Shown: positions 42,729 through 56,011, counted from the stretch's first letter. The stretch: 64,000 bases of DNA from Anagrus nilaparvatae (GCA_022575985.1 JAKSXM010000132.1:15996001-16060000), one strand, 5' to 3'. Program-made: numbers and translations. Notes: generated by a model from the letters alone, not told the origin.

Positions 42729-45700
42729 ACAAATTAAATAAATAAATTTAATTATAAAACAATTGTCATATTGAAATTAAAGAAGGTACAAGGAGTTACG
42801 GAATTCAGAATAATGGACTTCTAGTTATTTTTTTTTGCTTCCCTTGAAGTCTATTATTGCTCTCCAAAATGTGGTGAGGACTTGAGAGCTTGCTAAGAAC
42901 CACAATAATTAATATGTTGATTTCTTAAAGGTTACTCTACTGTTGAGTGTAGGTGATTTAGCTGTGGACAAATTACAATTTCTGTTCTTACTTTTAAAAT
43001 TATAAAATTATCACTAAAAATGTATGTGTCAAAATTAAACTACTATCCATTAGTAACTTGAACTATGTAATTTTAGCAGTTTAAAACTTGCAATTTTTTT
43101 CTGTGTATTTTTTAGTGTGTATAATGTACGTGTAATGTAATTTGTAATATAATAATAAGTATTAAAACAAAAAACTTAATTTTTTTGTCTATTTCTTTAT
43201 CTTGTAAACTTTGCTTAAAAATTCATAATTAAAAACCTTTCCTAAAGTTAATTTTAAAATCATTATTTTGTAAATATGAAAACGATAGAAGTTTTTATAT
43301 ATTATAATTTTAGCATAGTGGTAAAAAAGTTTCTAAAATCTTTTGAAAAGATTACAAAATACTAGTGCTCTAATTAAAAATATTTTCTTTTAATCCTCAG
43401 CCAATTAACTCCTTTACTTGGAGTTGTTTCGAAAAGTTTCAAAGAGTACAATAGAGTACAAAAATTTCTAAAGAAGTTAAAAAATATCGATACCCTCTCA
43501 GCACTACATTTGCATCTTTAGGCACCATTTTGACAATTATCTGCACGTTGAAAATTTGATTTTAAAGTAAAAAAAATCAAAATTTATTTAGTTAATTAAT
43601 TTCGAATATTATTTGAATATTTTAAAGAATAAATTAAAAACAGCATTATTAAATACTTACTTATTTTATCCAATTATAATTTTCAATGCCTTATCTTTCT
43701 CTCGATCCCTTCCCATTATTTAAAATAATCTATACACACAAGTTAAATTTAACCAATTATAAAAAAAAATATGAATATCAAGAAGCACTTGTGAATATGT
43801 TAATATAATGTAAGACATCATTATAATTGGCAAACTTTTCATACATTATGTATACCCTAAAGGAAATATTTTTATTAAACAAAAATATTACAATTAAATA
43901 TCCGTATATATACCCAGTAGCATTATTAATTATTAATTATTATTCAAAATTAACGTAAATCGATTAAATTTAAAAAAAAATACAATTAATTTTTTTTTTA
44001 AATAATTAAAAATACTTACTTTTATTTAAAATTAAAGTTATAAAACACGTTGAGATTTCCAATATTATATTGTATAGCTAATGAGCTAAGCTTCAGGCAA
44101 TTTTGTGGTTAACCATTTTCATCTTATATTATATCGAAAGGGGGCTTTCCTTTAATATCATGTGTATTGGCAAATGTATGTTGGAAAAGGAAAAAAATTA
44201 CTTGAAATTTTTAATATTTCTTAATAATTATTTATGCATGCCTTATTAGGATAATTAAAATAAGCTCTCTCTTTAAAAAATTTATTAATTATTATGAATC
44301 AACTTTTTATTTTAATAAATGATATTATTTTTTATTTTTTATTTTTCTGTTACAGGATCCAGCTTCTGTGAGTAATAATTAAAATAAGAGAAAATTTTTT
44401 AAATTTTTAATAAAAATGTGCTTCTAGATTATTTTTTTATTAAGTTTTTTAAGATTTTAAAAAAAGGATTCCTTTAAAAAATAGCATAAAAGCAAAAGAA
44501 TTTCTGGTACCAGATTTTTTGTCACTGGATAAAAATTCTGGATAATTTTGATCAATTTTTGAAAATTTTATTAATATCCTTCTTTTCAGGCAAATTACAG
44601 ATATTTCTGAAACGCTATAAAAAAAAAAAATTTATAAACGACAAACTTTTCAAAAATTGTTTACGATTTTCTGAGTAATTTAAAAATTTTCCTGATTTAT
44701 ACATACATTTTACCCACGATCTACCCAGACCACAGAAATTCTGTTACTTTTATATTATTTTTTTTACCAGATAGAAGCATTCTTTGTTTTTTTGACCAGA
44801 GATCGTAATATATACCATTAAAAAAGTTTTTATTTGTATACTGCTCCCAAAATTAAAAATAGTAATTGTAAGTTCACGTAAATGAATTTTTTCACTTGAT
44901 ACCTAGTGGATTCTTTACAGGAAGTTAAGTAAATAAGTCCCTGAAAATAAAAATTACTACGATTGAAATGGAGTAAAAAACACCCAATTCGCTTAAAATA
45001 ATCTTTAATTTAATTTTTAACGGTAGGTACAAATTCAGCTACCCAAAATACCTACTGGATCTCTTCAAAATTGCAAAACAAATTATATTAAACTTTTTGG
45101 ATTTATGGAAGGGAAAATGTAAATTGGGAGTGTTTGTCACCCCATTTTAATCGCAGAAATTTTTGTTCGAGGCCTTTTTTTCGAGGCCTTTTTTTCCTTA
45201 GGTCGTCCTAAAAAGATTTCACTAAGCATCAAGTTAAAAAATTTATTTTCGTTGTACTTTTGGGTGGGTTCACAAGCCAAACCCGACTACTGATGTTTCT
45301 TCATATACATGATCCATGTTTATATTCTTCATAGCTTAAATTTTTCAAGACTGTTTTAAATAATTCCAATGTCTTCCTTTAAGCATCATAACATAAAATA
45401 ATAATAAAGGAAAATTTTATACATAAATATTTAGACCCTGTTTTAATTTTTTCTCTAAATTAAAAAATTTTAGAAAATTATAAAACTTATGTCATAAAAT
45501 AATCTAGAAGAATCTTTTTTTTTTTAATTTAAACTTTTTTACAAAAAAGTAATTTTTTTTTTGCACATTCGTTCCTTCTTGCACATCCATGGAATTCAAT
45601 AATTTGGTCAACTTATTTATTTGTTTCATCTGCAACCGAATTAAATGGATCATCAACAGGGTGTAAGTACTTAATTTTATTACTTATTTTAGCATGAAAT

Positions 45701-47340
45701 TATTTTAAATTCCTGCTATTTTTGGCGAGTTTCCATTTGATCAGTATTCAGAATTCTATTTTTCATATGATTTTTTCACATACTTCTTATATAAAATTAA
45801 AATAATTTTAAATTATATTTTAAACTTTTCTTTTTTAATATAAAATGAAAATAAATAAAATTATATCAAAAGTTAAGAATTTACTTGTGAAAAAATCATT
45901 CAATTTTTTGTAAAATTTATTAATTTTTTATGATAGGTGGCTTTTTTAAAATTTGTATGTATACCTGACATTCGTTTATTAAATAATCAGATTGACATTA
46001 GGGCGTAGGAAAATTTAACGGTTATTGAGTCCCTTTTTTATTATAAAATTTGTTACATTTTTAAATCTCATCCTTCTTCAAAGTGGTAAAAAGCGTAAAA
46101 CCCACCCCTAAACCTAAAATAATAGAATGAAATGTTTCAAATTTTATTTTCTAATATTTCTGTTTTACAATTGAAAATGTAACAACATTTTTATATAGTA
46201 TAAAAAATTGTCTAGTAAAATTTTTCACATCTTTGGAAAGGAGAACTACTCCAAAATTTATAAGATAATAAAAAAACCTCATTACATATTATTATTTACA
46301 CTTTTCAATTGATTTAACTTTTGCATCCTGTGGGATAAAAAAATTTTTTTAATACTACAAATATTGTTATATTTACGGCAGCAAAAAAAATATATTTAAA
46401 AAAATTTTGTTACTTTATTTTTGATTTATTTTAACTTTATGGATAGTTTTTACTAATTTTTACACCCCTTAGGATAGGCTAACTAATCTCTGGTACTATA
46501 CATTAGAGTGTGTCTTATTTTTTTTTTCGAGATTTTTTTTCTCCCCCTATTTTTTCGGATATTTTGGTCATAAAAACACCAAGTATTCCAGTTTCAAGTA
46601 TTTTAGTTTTCGATTTTAAAAACTCGTGTCACCGAGCACAAGTTTCCCATTTAAATATTATATATGGTAATTTTGAGTTTTCAGCTTTCTAATTTTTTAA
46701 CGTGCTTCAAAATTTTTTAAACCACTAGCTAACAAATAGAAAATGATGTTTCTGTATATAAAAATTGATCCCTATAGATGAGGTAGGGGTGGCAAAATTT
46801 GTTATATTTAGTAAAAATTACTAATTTACCCCTATATGGTAATCTTTTTACTAATTTAAAGGTATCTGAGATTTTTGACCTGCCGCATCCTAAAACTTTT
46901 GATTAATGACCAAAAAGACACGCAGAAGGTTTTAAATTTTCATGGTTATTTAATGGAGTATTTTTTGTTAAATTAGACGCATTCTCCCAATATGCCACGA
47001 ATGAAACGACAATATCGTGACCAGTGACCTAAAAAACCTATAGAAAACTTTTCCTCTACTTGTTCCTGCAAAACAGTTTTCATTGGAAAATAAATAGGGT
47101 TGGGATTTTTATATTTTTGAACGGAGTTCTTCCATTATATTAATTGCATTTAGATTTTACTACCCCTTTAAATCTCTTCAAATAAAATAGCAGAAATTTT
47201 CTCAATTAATATTAAGAATACAAGAAAATTTTAAAATAACATCTTTGAAAAATAATATTAATTAAACAAATTAAAAAAGTGTGATATCTGATGTAGTAAA
47301 TCTACAAAAAAAATAACATTTTATAAAAAAAAAAAAAATT
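42729..47340. other. gene-poor AT-rich region
   Basis: No long frame, conserved domain or clear inverted-repeat element. Short features: an acceptor-like TTCTGTTACAG and donor-like GTGAGT bracket only 12 bases at 44357-44368 (possible microexon), and a possible donor GTAAGT follows 'catcaacagggt' at 45664. The frame at 46510-46692 is low-complexity. The phrase 'gtgacctaaaaaacctatag' at 47023 resembles the arms of the 38000-type elements. Confidence 0.45.
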
Positions 47341-47560
47341 ATCTATAATAATAACGCCATGCAATAATCGCATATAATAGTTCAATATCCAAAGGTGTGC
47401 GTTATCCGACGGTTCAAGTATCCTGTGGTCGCTGCAGGATATCAAAGCTTTAGACGCCATGTATTATATATAAAAAGTATGAATATAAGGAGACATTTAC
47501 TCTACGGGTGTCCATTGTTTCTTATTCGCGAAAAAAAATAAAATATTATTATTTATATAG
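47340..47560 (+). promoter_or_regulatory. candidate promoter-like island
   Basis: A less AT-rich patch with a short hairpin (TATCCTG at 47419-47425, CAGGATA at 47435-47441) and a TATATAAAA box at 47467-47475. About 35 bases later comes a mixed-composition segment ('tttactctacgggtgtccat'). No frame follows. Only the composition and TATA box support this. Confidence 0.2.
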
Positions 47561-48089
47561 AAGGGATGCAAAAGAAAAAAATTATTTATTTATTGATAAA
47601 AAAAAAAGTGCATATATTTATGAAAGATGTCTATGATGGTTTTTAATAAAAGATCGCCATCGAGGCGCCTTTCTTTTTTTTTTTTCTTATATTTTTTTTA
47701 ATGATAAAATATATTTATTATATAAAATTTTTTTTTTCGCAAAAAATATATATGTGAACGAGATTTTTTTTATTGATAACGAAAATATATAATTTATAGA
47801 TTTTTTATTTAATTTGAAAGAAAAATAAATTTTTTAAGTTTGGTTTGGTTACTTGTATGATTTTTAATTTATTTTTTAATATTTAAATTAACTGTATGTT
47901 ATGAATTGAACTTGAGTAAACGAATGAAAATTTGAAATTTTTGCTTTAAATGAACCTGATGATTTAGACACTTTTTTTTAATAAATCGTAGAGACAAAAG
48001 TAGTACTAACAAATTTTTTGGTTAATTAACATTGAAAAATTTTAATTTTTCCCTCTGATCATCCAAAAAATTAGTAAATAATATTCAAT
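47561..48089. other. low-complexity AT-rich spacer
   Basis: Many A and T runs; nothing recognised. Confidence 0.4.
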
Positions 48090-48093
48090 TTAA

Positions 48094-48821
48094 GGTAGGG
48101 TGCTACTTGTCGCGCCCGCGGCGTCAAGCAAAATCCGCAAATTAGTTTACAGGAAAACGGGAAGAGATAATGGAAAAATTTTTTGGGATATAATAAATGA
48201 ACTAATAAAGTATGTAAAAAAATTTTTTTAAATTAATTTTTATAATTTTTTATGTGTTTAAATTTCATTTGAAGTTCAAGAATTTTCGTCGGAAAGAGCC
48301 GATGATACCATTGATAACTAAAGTTTGGCAGCACCTAAAAAAAAAAAAATAATAAAAATATAATTAATATGAGTATGGTTATCGCGTGAACTAAAATTTT
48401 TAATTTTGGCCAAAAAAAAAAAAAAGTTATAAAGATTTAAAAAAAAAAGTGATTTTTTTTTTTCGAAATTTTTTTTAAAATCTTTATAACTTTTTTTTTT
48501 TTTGGCCAAAATTAAAAATTTTAGTTCACGCGATAACCATACTCATATTAATTATATTTTTATTTTTTTTTTTTTTTTAGGTGCTGCAAAACTTTAGTTA
48601 TCAATGGTATCATCGGCTCTTTCCGGCGAAAATTCTTGAACTTCAAATGAAATTTAAACACATAAAAAATTATAAAAATTAATTTAAAAAAATTTTTTTA
48701 CATACTTTATTAGTTCATTTATTATATCCCAAAAAATTTTTCCATTATCTCTTCCCGTTTTCCTGTAAACTAATTTGCGGATTTTGCTTGACGCCGCGGG
48801 CGCGACAAGTAGCACCCTACC
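48094..48821. mobile_element. 728-bp near-perfect palindrome with TTAA duplication
   Basis: Starts GGTAGGGTGCTACTTGTCGC and ends with its complement. The two halves are inverted copies across the whole length, with the centre at about 48457. TTAA lies on both sides (48090-48093, 48822-48825), a piggyBac-type target. The outer 45 bases are strikingly CG-rich (GTCGCGCCCGCGGCGTC). No coding capacity. Arm identity near 95-100% suggests recent origin or ongoing correction. Confidence 0.9.
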
Positions 48822-48825
48822 TTAA

Positions 48826-50177
48826 AATAATAAATTTTGGGGAAAAAAATTAATAAAAAAAAGTTCACAAAAACTTTAATTACCTTTTTTTGTCCAAAAG
48901 TTACAATTCTTGAACCCTACGTTTCTGTATAATAAATTGCATTACACGAGCTAATCATTTAAAAACTGACAAAAGGTAATAAAATTCATATTTTGATTCA
49001 TATATTGAATTTTATTAATCATGATGATGCAGATTTTATGATTATTTTTTTTGTTTTTTAATTTGTTCAATGGTGATGAAGTTTACACTATATTATACAT
49101 GTTTAAAATGGCTTGTTCATGTTTTATAATACAGTATATAATATTTGATAATTGAATGTTGTTTTTTATTTAAAAATACTAACTAGTCACTAATCATTTT
49201 GATTTAAAAAAAAAAAGAATTTTAATAATACAAAATAAACATACATGAATTGTTGAAGAAATTAATGATGCATCAAAAATTTTATTAAATTATTTTGCCA
49301 TATATATTTTTAATTTAAATTACGTTAAAATCTAAGAGGTAAAGATTTTCTCATACTGAATTGTAGAAGTAGATATTTGAATTTGAAAAGTGCCTCATGG
49401 GTTTAGTAGTGATGTACTAAAAGTTAAGGTTTAACTATTGACTAGAATTCCATTTCTACTTCAAAAAAAAATACTCAAATTTTTTCTAAAAAAACAATTC
49501 TTATTATTCAGAAATTTATTGTAACCAAGCATTAACCCCTTATAGGACATTCTTACAGATAAATATTTCGGAATTAACCCTACATTAGGGGGTTGATATC
49601 TTATTTTCTAGGGGTTTTAGGTAAAATTTAATTAAAGAAATGGAAAGATTGATATAAATTACCTTCTAAGGACATTTTAAGCCCAAAATATTCGTTTTTT
49701 TAATTAAAATTCATCTAACCAAGAATTTTCGGTTAAGCACAAATGAATTAATCCTAAAAACGCCTTTTCTTTAATAACTAATTAATAAAGCCTTAATAAG
49801 TTAATTACAACTTCTAGAGATTACCTTTTATTGGTCGAACTATTTTTACTTTGTCAAACGTATGCTTTCAAATTAAGGTTATTTTTTGTTTTAAATCATA
49901 TTTTTTAATGTTTTTATTTAACTCAAATTGCCTGACTATAGACTTTAAATAAATGCTGCGATCCGTCATTCTCCTTTACTTTTCTCATTCTCACTTGCAA
50001 ATTATTAAAAAAATTTAAAAAAAAAAAAATTATTTTTGAGTTTTTAGTGAATTTAAAAAAAAAAGTGTTTTTATTTTTTGTGAATCCTTACGAGGTATTC
50101 AAAAGATTTAACTCTATGAAAAAAAATATTCATGTTCCGAAAATTTTAGTATTCAATTTTTTTTATTTCTACGAATC
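48826..50177. other. AT-rich spacer
   Basis: No gene or element recognised. The 61-residue frame at its right edge runs into the next element and is not gene-like. Confidence 0.45.
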
Positions 50178-50180
50178 TAA

Positions 50181-51353
50181 TAGTCAAGGCGCCAGCAATG
50201 TTAAATGCATCCAAAAATTTTTTCAGCACTAGAATGGATGCACCTCATTGAAACTTATGTATTTTTGGTCGCTGAAACCGATTTTGAAGGTTTCATCCAT
50301 TTTCGAATGGTCAGTTTTGAGTAATGGACGCTATATACTAAAAAATCGGCGAAAAATTAGCAAGATTGGTAATATCTTGAAAACAATAGCTACTTGAGCC
50401 TATTTTGGGTACCCTAATAAGGTTTTTGGGGTCGCTGATCACGATTTTGAAGACAGAATTATAAAAAACAAAATGGCGGACTCAAAATGGCGTGTTTCTA
50501 ACCTCAGAAACGGCGATTTATGCTGTTTTAAGCATATTTACGTTGTCTAATAAGTTTTTCGGACCAGTTATAAAGATTCTGAGGTCATATTTTTAATTTT
50601 CAAAATAGCGGGCTAAAAATGGCGGATTCCTAACCCCAAAATCAACAATAAGAACTATTTTAAGCATTTAAACCTCAGAATCGTGATCACCGACCCCAAA
50701 TACTTAAAATGCAACACGTTTAAATGCTTAAAATAGCATTTATTGTCGAGGTTACGAATTTTGAGGTTACGAATCCGTCATTTTTAGCCCGCTATTTTGA
50801 AAATTAAAAATATGACATCGGAATCGTGATCATTGTCCCCAAAATCTTAAAATATAACACGTTTTAATGCTTAAAATAGCATTTATTGTCGATTTTGAGG
50901 TTATGAATTTGCCATTTTTAGCCCGCTATTTTGAAAATTAAAAATATGACCTCAGAATCATGACAACTGGTCCGAAAAAATTACTAGACAACGTAAATAT
51001 GCTTAAAACATCATAAATCGCCGTTTCTGAGGTTAGAAACACGCCATTTTGAGTCCGCCATTTTGTTTTTTATAAATTTGTCTTCAAAATCGTGATCAGC
51101 GACCCCAAAAACCTTATTGGGGTACCCAAAATAGGCTCAATTAGCTATTGTTTTCAAGATATTACCAATCTTGCTAATTTTTCGCCGATTTTTTAGTATA
51201 TAGCGTCCATTACTCAGAAATGGCCATCCGAAAATGGATGAAACCTTCAAAATCAGTTTCAGCGATCAAAGATACATAAGTTTCAATGAGGTGCATCCAT
51301 TCTAGTGCTGAAAAAATTTTTGGATGCATTTAACATTGCTGGCGCCTTGACTA
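50181..51353. mobile_element. 1173-bp palindromic element with TAA duplication
   Basis: Ends TAGTCAAGGCGCCAGCAATG and complement, flanked by TAA (50178-50180, 51354-51356), which fits the 3-bp TWA target of PIF/Harbinger elements. The halves are inverted copies over nearly the full length, with internal units containing 'aaaatggcgg' or 'tagcccgctattttga' repeated twice per arm. No protein. Its 'gtcgctgatcacgatttt' phrases resemble those of the 12-kb and 38-kb elements. Confidence 0.85.
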
Positions 51354-51356
51354 TAA

Positions 51357-52715
51357 GGCAAGCAAAAAAAATTTTTTTCCCTAGTGCTACAAAAAATACC
51401 ATACTTACGTTAAAAAAATAGTCTAATTATTAAAATCGTTACACTAAAAATCATTGTATTAAATTATGCCAATTTCAGCAGCTACAGAAAATAATTATTA
51501 GCATTTCAACAATTTTTTTATTCAAAAATAATTTTTTAAAGGTTGAAAAATAAAAAATGCAACAAAAAACACATCTAAGTTAAGATTATGAATTGAAATT
51601 CATGTATGCACAAATTAATGATTTCAAAAATTTTTTAAATCCAACAAAAAAAAAGCTCAATTTTTTATTCTCACGCGATATTTTTTTTCGTAAATTCAAA
51701 AATACCCTTTTTTTACAATGTCTTTTTTATTAACTTACCTAACTATTCATTTTTTACAAAAATTGCATCTTTTGAAAAAAAGAAGTGAACATGAAGTAAA
51801 AATTTGTAAAAAAAAATTAAATAAATAAAATGAATTATTAAGAATTTAAAAAAATTTTTTTAAGGGCACGCGACTCAATAGTTCACATTATAATACAATT
51901 TGGGTATGCGTGTACACACTACATTGTACATAAGATTACGTGACGATGATAATAATAAAAAAACTAAAATTTTTGGTATAAGTAAGGTAAAAAAGAAAAA
52001 AAAAGAGTTAGATGGCCATTATAACGTCATTTGAGTTTTAGTTTGGGCTTGTATATATAATGTTAATGATACTTTTTGCACTGTTATAATATTATAACCG
52101 ACAAAACGATACATGAACGAATTGATGTTAACAACGAATAAGAAATGAGACGAATATAATACGACAACGATGTTAAACTAAAAATAAGAAGGGTTAAAAC
52201 TTTCTTAATTATAATTTTTTAGTGTTTAACAAAAAATAAAACATGTGTATAGATTTATATAAATTATATCAAATTTTTTTATTATACTAAACTTGAATTT
52301 CAATTGATAAAATTATAATTTCATGTATTTATGTTTTTTTTTTTTTTTTTTTGAAAAGGTGTTATTAGTGATTTAAGAATAAATATTTTTCGGATATATA
52401 ATTTATCATTCGTATTGCTGTTAAAAATTAATGTAATTATAAATATTGTTAGATAAAAAGATTTATTAAATTTAGGTTTGAAATATTTAATGCAATATAT
52501 CGATCCCTGAGGGAACAAAACTATTCAAAAAGATTGAAATGCCAATCGTATAAATTGACTTTTTGAATTTACGATTCGGAGCGATTGAATTTAATCGTTC
52601 TGAATAGTAAGTATAAATTTTAATCGTGACCAATAGTTTTTTTTTTAATTTCTTTATAAAAAAGTTTTCCGAGTTAATAAGGGCTAATTATATGTTAAAA
52701 TGGTAATGAGGTCTA
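51357..52715. other. AT-rich spacer
   Basis: A slightly less AT-rich segment at 51865-52190 contains two or three 'cgacgat/acgaa' phrases but no frame. Nothing else recognised. Confidence 0.4.
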
Positions 52716-52717
52716 GG

Positions 52718-53010
52718 AAAGCGAATTCCCAACCAATTTTCCGATTTTCCAAGATGGCGAACCAAAAAACACCAAGAAAGGAACTTTCCACATTTCCTGG
52801 GGGTTTTCGAGGTCAAGGAGAACGTTTTTATTTATGAAAATTTTCATTTTTTTACCCCAACATATTTTACGATTTTCCAAGACGGCGGATCAAAAAACTC
52901 CAAGAACAAAACTTTCTACATAACGTTTTTAAGGACGAGAAAGACGTTTTTATTGACGAAAATTTTCATTTTTTTTTCCCCAACATATTCTACGGTTTTC
53001 TAAGATAGCG
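52718..53010. repeat. tandem repeat, about 125-bp unit, 2.3 copies
   Basis: The phrase 'cgattttccaagatggcg' and variants recur at about 52740, 52868 and 52991, each followed by 'aaaaaactccaagaa' in the complete units. Confidence 0.75.
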
Positions 53011-53350
53011 GACCCTTGTCCATAAAAAAAGAATGCCCCAAATCGCAGTTTATGTGCGATTTGAGCCATTCTTTATTTTTCAGGCCATGGTTGCAATATA
53101 CTATTTATGTAAGCAGCCAGAAAGCACGCATACGAACCCGTGTCCAGAAAAATAAAGAATGGCGAAGCCAAGTATATGGTAGAATGCAATTTGGGGCTTT
53201 ATATTATTATAAGCAAGGGTTGTATACGATTTTTCTTCGGAAAATACGTGCTCTCTGACCGCTGGCAAGAAAACGCGTTTTTTTATCAATAACAAAAAAA
53301 AATCATATATACGACTCTTCTCCATAAAAAATGAATTTCAGACACGAGCT
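53005..53350. repeat. dispersed hairpin repeat, two adjoining copies
   Basis: The first part (53008-53105) shares 'cccttgtccataaaaaaaga' and 'gcgatttgagccattcttta' with 12240-12350. The second (53110-53345) carries the 'cagccagaaagcacgc' end and a partly inverted arrangement. The frames of 74-80 residues here read the repeat. Confidence 0.65.
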
Positions 53351-54023
53351 CGTAATTTGATATTCATAGTAAAAAACTCAATTTGCCATTGTTTGCAAAA
53401 TTAAGGATTATTAAAATGTAGGAAATTTTTTAATAAATTGATTTAACTAATTATTTTAACTTTCATAATCATTGTAGATTTTTTATTCAAAAAAAATTTC
53501 CTTTTATACGTATATGCTTAGCCAAACTTAGAAAATTCTACTTAAAACTAAACGCGAGTTACAAAAATATTTACTACTATAGTACTATATTTACAAAAAA
53601 CTCTTTAACAAATATTTTTTTTTGTTACATGTCACTTACACAAATATAAATGTAATTAAATTAAAATAATATAAATCAATTAGTTTATCAATATAAATAA
53701 CGATTAAATAAATCAAATAAATCACAGTAATCATATAGTGAGATTTACTTATATTGTTGTTCACATATTTTAACATTGTTATTGATAATTATTTACATAA
53801 AATTTATTATAATCTTAGTGCGAGGTTTATTTGAATATTTGGATTCAAAATTTATTAGTGAGGTTTACTTAATATATTGTTGTTAACATATATTTTAAAT
53901 ATTCACATAAAATTTTACTAAAAATCATTATTTTTGGGAACTTGATGGTGCGTACTGACTTTGCAATTATTGCTAAACTAGCACGTGAATTTTACAAATA
54001 CAACATTAAAAAAATTATGCAAT

Positions 54024-54060
<37 letters not shown>

Positions 54061-54202
54061 CAATCCAATTTCTTTTTACAGTGTACCTAAAATTTAAAAT
54101 TATTTTACGTCGAGTAATGGAGGCATCAAACTAACATACTCGGCTTTTTTTATAAATATATGAACTAATTTTGATTTAAAATGAATAGTATTCAATGTAA
54201 AT
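53351..54202. other. AT-rich spacer with a poly-T tract
   Basis: A run of about 35 T at 54026-54060 (a poly-A tail if read on the minus strand). It is followed by 'ctttttacagtgta', identical to the right end of the 19355-19719 MITE. No gene. Confidence 0.5.
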
Positions 54203-56011
54203 TCATTTTTTCCTTTCCACTACTCTTAGTAAATGACTAACAATGTAACCATTTTGTTCATAAGGTATTGTTATAATTTCATTAACATTCATAAACAGTT
54301 CATCATCTTGAAGAAAAAAATGATTAATTTCAACTATTCGATTATCTGCTAACTGTATAATTGAATTATCTGTGTATTTCGATGTAGTATACAATTTCGA
54401 TTGAAGAATAACATCTTTAAAATAATACCTTTTGTAAATATCTGTTTTTTGGTGATAAGTATTTATTATAGCACCTTCTTTTGAAATTTTAGCATGTAGA
54501 GTTGGTTTTTGCTTTATAAATAGGACATTTACACAGAATTCAGTGCAAGGGTCGTTTTCCTTATTGCTTTCATTTTTTATTAAAATTTTATTTCGGTGCT
54601 CAAAATATTCCACTTGGCTTTATCCTTTAAATGATGAGGGACTCGGTATAATTCACTAGGAGATCTTATTGATGTTAGCAATTCGTCAATCATAAGCATT
54701 TGTTGTTTGGATAAATGATCTTCTGTACCAGCACTTATCCACGTTTCCCAAATATGTTTTGCTGCGCCTATTGCAACACAGTGCATATATTCACTGCTAA
54801 ATGACCAAATTAAATCCATGTCTTCAAAGTAAGTTGCTAATTCTGTTTTACCTTTTACTCCATACATTATTTTTGTTAAATCTTTAGCATTTTAGGCATC
54901 ATTAAGGTAACCTTGACTCGTCCTTTCTTCAAACATTTTAAAGCTGTTAAGATTCTTATACTCACTCTCATCAAAAATAAACCGAACAGCAGTGTCGTAT
55001 TTATTATGTACATAGCACCAAAAGCAACCGTGAAAGCCGACAACTGAAACTCGACATCCTAATGGTGCTCTGGCTTTGGCATCTACGGGAAGTGATAAGG
55101 GAATAAGAAATAAATTATACTTTTCACCATCCACTTTTATTTGTATGCCGTTTGTTGCTAGATTTTTAATTTCTTTCAAAAAGGAACTGAAGAATATTTG
55201 CATACTCATATGATCAGGTTCGTTTTTTGTGTACCACGTAGAAGCTATTAAAATCTTTTTATACCTTAAATGCTCTGGCAGCTCATTTATTTGGCAAAGT
55301 ATGCTCCATAAGCTATAAACTGTATATTCAAACATAGCTGCACCATCAACATTCACATTACAAGTTAAATAAATATTTTTTTCATCAATTACATTACTTA
55401 TAAATTTATTCTTTTTATAGAGTTCTGAATCATAAATATATCTTATTACTGAGCTTGACTCTTTTTGTACTTCTCGATACAAATTAGCATTTTTTATAAG
55501 AGCTTTAAGGATTTTTTCATCTTTAATCAAACTCCGAATTTGGTATTCTAAATCTATATTTATGTAATGGAATTGGTTTGCTTTTGAAATTAACCAATCT
55601 TTAAAACATATATTACATTTGATTGACTTTTTAGAATTCAATTCTTTTTTTTTAACAAACTCAGAAAGTTTTACTTGACAAACTGGGCAGTAAAAAGTGT
55701 AAGTCTTAAAGTTTTCGCGGCTGATTGAATTTTTTTATATAATGTTTTGTCAAATTAATATTTTTTGATTCTGGATCTGCAAGGATTTTTATTGAGTTTA
55801 TATAACTGTCAACCTCTTCTTGGCTCCAATGAAACCTTAATTTCAAAGATTGAGCAATATTTAAAACGTCTTCAACGGGTTTTCCCGAATTTTGAAACAG
55901 AACTGTCTGTAGTAAATTATTTAATTTCTTACTTGGTTTTTGACCAAACTTACCCTTTAAAATAGTTTCGTTATCTAAAAACTCATCGTCAATTTCTTCT
56001 TTATCGGTCAT
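54203..56011 (-). pseudogene. Tnp2-type (CACTA/CMC) transposase, broken
   Basis: Four minus-strand frames are collinear parts of one protein. From 56011: an acidic N-terminal part (WSQEEVDSYINSIKIL); a frameshift near 55725; then CPVC and CNIC zinc-ligand pairs and the Tnp2 core. The core reads CNVNVDGAAMFEYTVYSLWS, then PEHLRYKKILIASTWYTKNEPD, DAKARAPLGC and HGCFWC. An in-frame TAA stands at 54892. After it comes GVKGKTEL, with YMHCVAIGAAKHIWETW typical of the same family, and R-P-LYRVPHHLKDKAKW. A frameshift near 54600 leads to a C-terminal part. The section after K-A-K-W looks shorter than usual. CACTA transposases cut and paste elements with CACT ends. No matching termini were found around it. 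Confidence 0.75.

Noticed and set aside
46510..46692. 60-residue frame in the gene-poor region, and similar frames at 49-53 kb
   Set aside because: Low-complexity Phe/Lys/Ser text expected by chance in AT-rich DNA.
54066..54085. CACTGTAAAAAG end next to the Tnp2 transposase as proof that it mobilises the 19355 MITE
   Set aside because: The end at 54082 is in right-end orientation, so its element would lie to the left, away from the transposase; no partner end was found.
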